From: Pseudophaeobacter profundi
GTDB lineage: Bacteria; Pseudomonadota; Alphaproteobacteria; Rhodobacterales; Rhodobacteraceae
Reading direction: 5' to 3'
NCBI RefSeq assembly: GCF_029697505.1
Contig: NZ_JARJEF010000008.1
Location: 62,001-126,000, forward strand
DNA: 64,000 nucleotides
How positions within the stretch are numbered: position 1 is the first letter of the stretch; each line of letters begins with the position of its first letter. The notes beneath the pieces are model-generated. The model searched no databases. It saw only the letters and a program-made list of their open reading frames with translations, and was not told the origin of the DNA. Shown here in pieces: positions 60,743 through 64,000 of the stretch. The position numbers and the translations under genes are program-made.

Positions 60743-61566
60743 CACAGCCCCCCCCCTCCGCGACAGCCCAATTGCAAGCCATCGATATCACCGTCCAACT
60801 GGGACGACGGCAGGTCCTTCGGCAGGTAAATTTCACCGCCACCGCAGGCCGCGTCACCGCCATTGTCGGCCCAAACGGATCTGGCAAGACCACACTGTTG
60901 CGGGCGATGACCGGCGAAGTTGCCCACAGCGGCCAGGTCTATCTGAACGGTGCCGATACCGCCCGGCTCAGCCCTTGGGAACTGGCAGCGGTGCGGGCGG
61001 TACAGCCGCAAAGCAGCACGATTGCCTTTCCCTTTACCGTGCTTGAAATCGTTCGCCTTGGCCTTAGCGCCGGCCTTAGCGCGGCGGACAGCCATGTGCC
61101 GCTACAGGCGCTAGAGGCCGTTGGGTTGCACGGTTTCTCCGGGCGGATGTATCAGGATCTATCGGGCGGCGAACAGCAGCGGGTGCAGCTGGCCCGCGTC
61201 ATCACCCAGGTCTGGGAACCGATGGTTGATGGCGCACCGCGCTGGCTGATTCTGGATGAACCCGTCGCCAGCCTCGATATTGGCCACCAGTTCACTGTGA
61301 TGGATCTGACCCGCAACTACGCGGCCCGTGGCGGCGGCGTAGTTGCGGTGATGCATGACCTCAATCTCACCGCAATGTTTGCCGATCATGTGGTACTGAT
61401 GCAGGCCGGCGCGGTTGCAGCCACGGGCACCCCGCAAGAGGTTCTGACAGATGAAACCCTGGCGCGCACCTATAGCTGCCCTGTCCCGGTCAATACCACC
61501 CCGCCCGACAAGATACCCTTTCTGCTGCCACAGGCGCGCAGGCGCTCGTCTCCGGTATCGACCTAG
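60739..61566 (+). CDS. hmuV: Haem ABC transporter ATP-binding protein
   Basis: 275 residues from ATG 60739, overlapping hmuU. Walker A IVGPNGSGKTTLLRAM, signature LSGGEQQRVQLARV and Walker B WLILDEPVASLD are complete. Its closest resemblance is to HmuV/FecE. Last gene of hmuSTUV; a strong terminator follows. Confidence 0.92.
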   Translation: MTQPPPSATAQLQAIDITVQLGRRQVLRQVNFTATAGRVTAIVGPNGSGKTTLLRAMTGEVAHSGQVYLNGADTARLSPWELAAVRAVQPQSSTIAFPFTVLEIVRLGLSAGLSAADSHVPLQALEAVGLHGFSGRMYQDLSGGEQQRVQLARVITQVWEPMVDGAPRWLILDEPVASLDIGHQFTVMDLTRNYAARGGGVVAVMHDLNLTAMFADHVVLMQAGAVAATGTPQEVLTDETLARTYSCPVPVNTTPPDKIPFLLPQARRRSSPVST

Positions 61567-61580
61567 CGAGATACGGACAA

Positions 61581-61616
61581 TAACCAGGCCCCGGCTTTTC
61601 AATCGGGGCCTGGTTA
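61581..61616. terminator. Perfect 13-bp hairpin terminator after hmuV
   Basis: TAACCAGGCCCCG / CGGGGCCTGGTTA with a 10-nt loop, between convergent hmuV and the spermidine-synthase-like gene. Confidence 0.85.
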
Positions 61617-61655
61617 CGGCCTATGCCTGCGCCCCCTAGGCCGACCTGTCGCCCC

Positions 61656-63299
61656 TTATTCAAACCAGCGCGCCCACCCCTTCAGGTAATAGCCCACCAG
61701 CGCATGCGACTGCAGCGAATTCACCGCGACAGGCAGCTTGGCGCTTTGACGATCAAACACCTGCGCCGCCTGCCAGACCTCGGGGGTGAGGTATTTCAAC
61801 TGCTGTTCCAGCGCCGGAGGCAATGCAAGATGGCCCGCCGCAGCCCCCGCGCGCTGACTGGCGAGGACAAACCCCCAATCGCCAAAGCTTGGCAAATAGG
61901 CGTGATAGGGCTGCGTCACCAGGCCGGTGCCGGGCTGTTGCGGATTGCGGCTGGCCTGCAGCGTCGCATCGATCGACCAAAAGGCCTCACGCGCGAACAA
62001 AGGAGAGCCGGCCTGGGTAACCAGGCTGCCATATGCGCTCAACCGCTCCACCAAGGCACCATAGAACTGGCGACTATAGAGTTTTGACAGAGCCAGGTTC
62101 TTGGGGTCCGGCAAGTCGATGATGATCACGTCATAGATCGCGCTGGTGCTCTCCACATACCGCCAGGCATCGGTGTTGTGGATCTCGACCCGCGGATCAG
62201 ACAAGGCATCCGCGTTGAGCTGCGACAGGTCGGGATGATCGCGAAACAGCGTGGTCACACGGGGGTCCAGATCCACCAGCGTGACCGCCTCGACATCGGG
62301 CCAGCGCAGCACCTCGCGGGCTGCCATACCATCGCCACCACCCAGGATCAGCACCCGGTTCCGCCGCTGCGCCTGCGCCATCGCCGGATGGACAAGGCTT
62401 TCGTGGTAACGGTATTCATCCAGGCTGTCGAACTGGATTGAATAGTCCAGAAACAGCCGGGTGCGGTCGCGGTAGCGAGTGACGGTAATCTGCTGGTATG
62501 GCGTTGTTTCGCTAAGGATGATGTCATCCTCAAACAGATTGGTCTCGGTCATCGACACCAGCCGTTCGGCCTGCCACAACCCCAGCAGGGTGACGCTCAA
62601 TGCGATGGCCCAAACCCCCACCTGCAAGCGGCTTGCTTCACTGCGAAAAACCCACAGCGACAGCCCCGCAACCGCGAGGTTCAGCGCACCAAAGGCGAGG
62701 CTGCCTGCCATCAGCCCCAGATGCGGAATGATAAGCACCGGAAAGGCCAGCGATGCCACAAGCGCGCCGATGTAATCCACGCTCAGGACGTTTTCAAACC
62801 GGAACTCCGGTGCCCCAATGCCCTTCAGCACCCGCGCGATCAGAGGTATCTCCATCCCCGACAGCAGCCCGACGGTGATCAACACTCCATAAAGCAGCAG
62901 GCTCACGCTCTCCATCCAGGCAAAGGCAAAGAACACCGCAGGCGCCATAAAGCCCCCGGCGATGCCGAGCAGGATCTGCGCCCAGACAAAGCCGGACATG
63001 GCACTCTCCACATAGCGAGAAAGCCAGGCCCCCAGCCCCATGGCCGATAGAAATATCCCAATGACATAGGAAAACTGGCGCACGGAATCGCCCAAGAGAT
63101 AGCTCGACAATGTCGCCGCAATCAGCTCGTAGATAAGGCCGGCCACAGCCACCAGAAAGGTCGCCACCAAGAGCCAGGTCTCACGCAGGCGCAGATCCGA
63201 CTCCGCAGCACGCGGATCCGCTGGCGCGCCTGCCTTCGCTGTCCCTGCAGTCTTGGCGCGCGGATCAGGAGACAATGACAGCCGCGATAATAATCGCAA
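61656..63299 (-). CDS. Membrane-anchored spermidine synthase-like protein
   Basis: 547 residues. The N-terminal half (about 40-230) has six to seven transmembrane helices. The C-terminal half is a polyamine aminopropyltransferase-like Rossmann domain with LILGGGDGMAAREVLRW (about 313-329) and VDLDPRVTTLF, plus IIIDLPDPKNLALSKLYS. A soluble spermidine synthase has about 290 residues, so the membrane part is an addition. Start is uncertain: TTG 63299 gives the full frame, TTG 63275 is possible, and neither has a good ribosome binding site. It overlaps the DUF350 gene by 35 bp and seems cotranscribed with it. Whether it makes a polyamine or modifies a membrane substrate is unknown. Confidence 0.82.
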   Translation of the reverse strand: MRLLSRLSLSPDPRAKTAGTAKAGAPADPRAAESDLRLRETWLLVATFLVAVAGLIYELIAATLSSYLLGDSVRQFSYVIGIFLSAMGLGAWLSRYVESAMSGFVWAQILLGIAGGFMAPAVFFAFAWMESVSLLLYGVLITVGLLSGMEIPLIARVLKGIGAPEFRFENVLSVDYIGALVASLAFPVLIIPHLGLMAGSLAFGALNLAVAGLSLWVFRSEASRLQVGVWAIALSVTLLGLWQAERLVSMTETNLFEDDIILSETTPYQQITVTRYRDRTRLFLDYSIQFDSLDEYRYHESLVHPAMAQAQRRNRVLILGGGDGMAAREVLRWPDVEAVTLVDLDPRVTTLFRDHPDLSQLNADALSDPRVEIHNTDAWRYVESTSAIYDVIIIDLPDPKNLALSKLYSRQFYGALVERLSAYGSLVTQAGSPLFAREAFWSIDATLQASRNPQQPGTGLVTQPYHAYLPSFGDWGFVLASQRAGAAAGHLALPPALEQQLKYLTPEVWQAAQVFDRQSAKLPVAVNSLQSHALVGYYLKGWARWFE

Positions 63300-63489
63300 T
63301 AGAGATGAACAGCATACCGATCAGCACCGCCAGGGCCATGTTCTGATCCTGCTCGATCTCTTTCATGATCGGAAAGGGCGTGAGCCAGTCGATCACCTTC
63401 CAGACCAGCCCCATAAGCCCCACCCCGAGGATGGTATAGACGATGGTGCTGATCATCTCAGCCAGTTGAATTGCGGCTAGATACTCCAT
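63265..63489 (-). CDS. DUF350 membrane protein
   Basis: 74 residues, two transmembrane segments, AGAGAGGA ribosome binding site. The pattern IVYTILGVGLMGLVWKVID and a second helix ending the protein match DUF350 (YjfL-related). Usually longer (about 130), so this is a half-size version. DUF350 proteins occur in membrane-stress operons with polyamine or ATP-grasp enzymes. No enzymatic motif. Confidence 0.8.
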   Translation of the reverse strand: MEYLAAIQLAEMISTIVYTILGVGLMGLVWKVIDWLTPFPIMKEIEQDQNMALAVLIGMLFISIAIIIAAVIVS

Positions 63490-63500
63490 GAGAATCCTCT

Positions 63501-63659
63501 CTATTTGATACTTCCATTCAATCCCCGCCCGGCGCTGACGGCGCGAATAGAGCGATCCAGGTCCCGGCTTTCACCGCCATGACCCAGATAGGCAACATAG
63601 CTGGTGCCGGCGATGGCACTTGCAGACAGCAAGACAAAGACCACGCGAAATACCATCAT
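63501..63659 (-). CDS. Tiny membrane/secreted protein, 52 aa
   Basis: MMVFRVVFVLLSASAIAG is a membrane helix or signal peptide; the rest is a 30-residue charged tail. It starts 1 bp after the stop of the upstream gene (TGAGATG) and lies 11 bp before DUF350, so it is part of the operon. I do not recognise a family. Confidence 0.6.
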   Translation of the reverse strand: MMVFRVVFVLLSASAIAGTSYVAYLGHGGESRDLDRSIRAVSAGRGLNGSIK

Positions 63660-63660
63660 C

Positions 63661-64000
63661 TCAATCGTCGTCCTCTTCGGTCCAGTCACTGCCCTGCCAG
63701 CGGGCCCTGTTGTGCAACATGCGGCGCAGCGCCGGATACCCGGCAACCCCGCCAAAGCCAAGCGCCAGGATCATCAGCCAAAAGCCGCTGGACACACCAG
63801 TGCGAATGCGCAGGCCTATCTGTGTCATCCTATGTTGGGCAGAGGCAGCAGCATTCTGGCGCGGGGCCCATAGACCGGTCTCTTCCAGATCCAGGGTCAG
63901 CCTATAGGTGCCAGGCACAGGCGGAAAGAAAGCCAGGCTGGCCCGGTTGCTGCCTTCGCTCCAACTGCCGTCTTGATCGCGTCCGTTGTAATATTCAACG
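63661..64000 (-). CDS. DUF4178-type protein, C-terminal part only
   Basis: The reading frame is open to the window edge. The visible end has EYYNGRDQDGSWSEGS and a PPVPGTYRLTLDLEE segment, both resembling the repeated module of DUF4178 proteins, then one membrane helix (SGFWLMILALGFGGVAGYPAL) and a charged tail. DUF4178 genes are known companions of DUF350 and polyamine synthase-like genes. The start lies beyond position 64000. Recognition is from pattern only. Confidence 0.6.
   Translation of the reverse strand, partial: VEYYNGRDQDGSWSEGSNRASLAFFPPVPGTYRLTLDLEETGLWAPRQNAAASAQHRMTQIGLRIRTGVSSGFWLMILALGFGGVAGYPALRRMLHNRARWQGSDWTEEDDD

Overview
This 64 kb window is GC-rich, densely coding DNA from an alphaproteobacterium. 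The gene families, the full C-P lyase operon, the haem-uptake block, the pca genes and the indolepyruvate oxidoreductase all point to Rhodobacterales, most likely the marine Roseobacter group. That assignment rests on protein recognition alone. I see no tRNA, rRNA, insertion sequence, prophage or CRISPR array. Most genes sit in tight operons with ATGA, GTGA or TGATG overlaps.

Layout. 1-7.7 kb: the tail of a threonine dehydratase, then a protocatechuate-branch block (pcaD, a second alpha/beta hydrolase, pcaB, an MFS exporter), a zinc alcohol dehydrogenase, a small unknown protein, an enolase-superfamily enzyme and a small ArsR regulator of the persulfide-sensing SqrR/BigR type. 7.8-17.6 kb: a large ABC-exporter-like protein with a degenerate ATPase domain and an apparently intact cyclic-nucleotide-binding tail, a DUF3307 membrane protein, a divergent Lrp regulator and indolepyruvate ferredoxin oxidoreductase, a TetR regulator, a glutathione transferase and a small methyltransferase-like protein. 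17.8-25.1 kb: a five-gene operon encoding a peptide-type ABC importer and a CoA-transferase whose two halves appear in swapped order. 25.3-27.7 kb: a large MscS-type channel.

28.0-34.6 kb: a seven-gene operon with every junction overlapping by 4 nt: two MurG-like and two GT4 glycosyltransferases, a histidine phosphatase, a NodB-type deacetylase and a methyltransferase-like protein. I do not recognise its product. It ends in a strong hairpin facing the phosphonate region. 34.7-42.6 kb: phnGHI-JKLN on one strand, phnM on the same strand, and phnF and a DUF1045 2H-phosphoesterase divergently placed. Two Pho-box-like sites and one PhnF-type operator candidate suggest control by phosphate starvation and by PhnF.

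42.7-49 kb: a tungstate transporter (tupBCA) divergent from nadABC, the de novo NAD pathway; nadB is preceded by an overlapping five-codon ORF. 49.0-52.3 kb: a CocE-type hydrolase and a class III CoA-transferase. 52.4-61.6 kb: a complete haem-uptake locus. One strand carries the outer-membrane receptor, a small secreted protein, exbB, two exbD genes and tonB; the other carries hmuSTUV. The intergenic region between them has a good promoter, a 22-bp palindrome at the predicted start site, and a hairpin that can mask the hmuS ribosome binding site. 61.7-64 kb: a membrane-anchored spermidine-synthase-like protein, a DUF350 protein, a tiny membrane protein and the end of a DUF4178-type protein, in one operon that runs off the window.

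The best candidates for undescribed biology are the ATPase-dead cNMP-linked ABC protein, the seven-gene glycan operon, the CoA-transferase with reversed domain order, and the polyamine-synthase/DUF350/DUF4178 membrane cluster.
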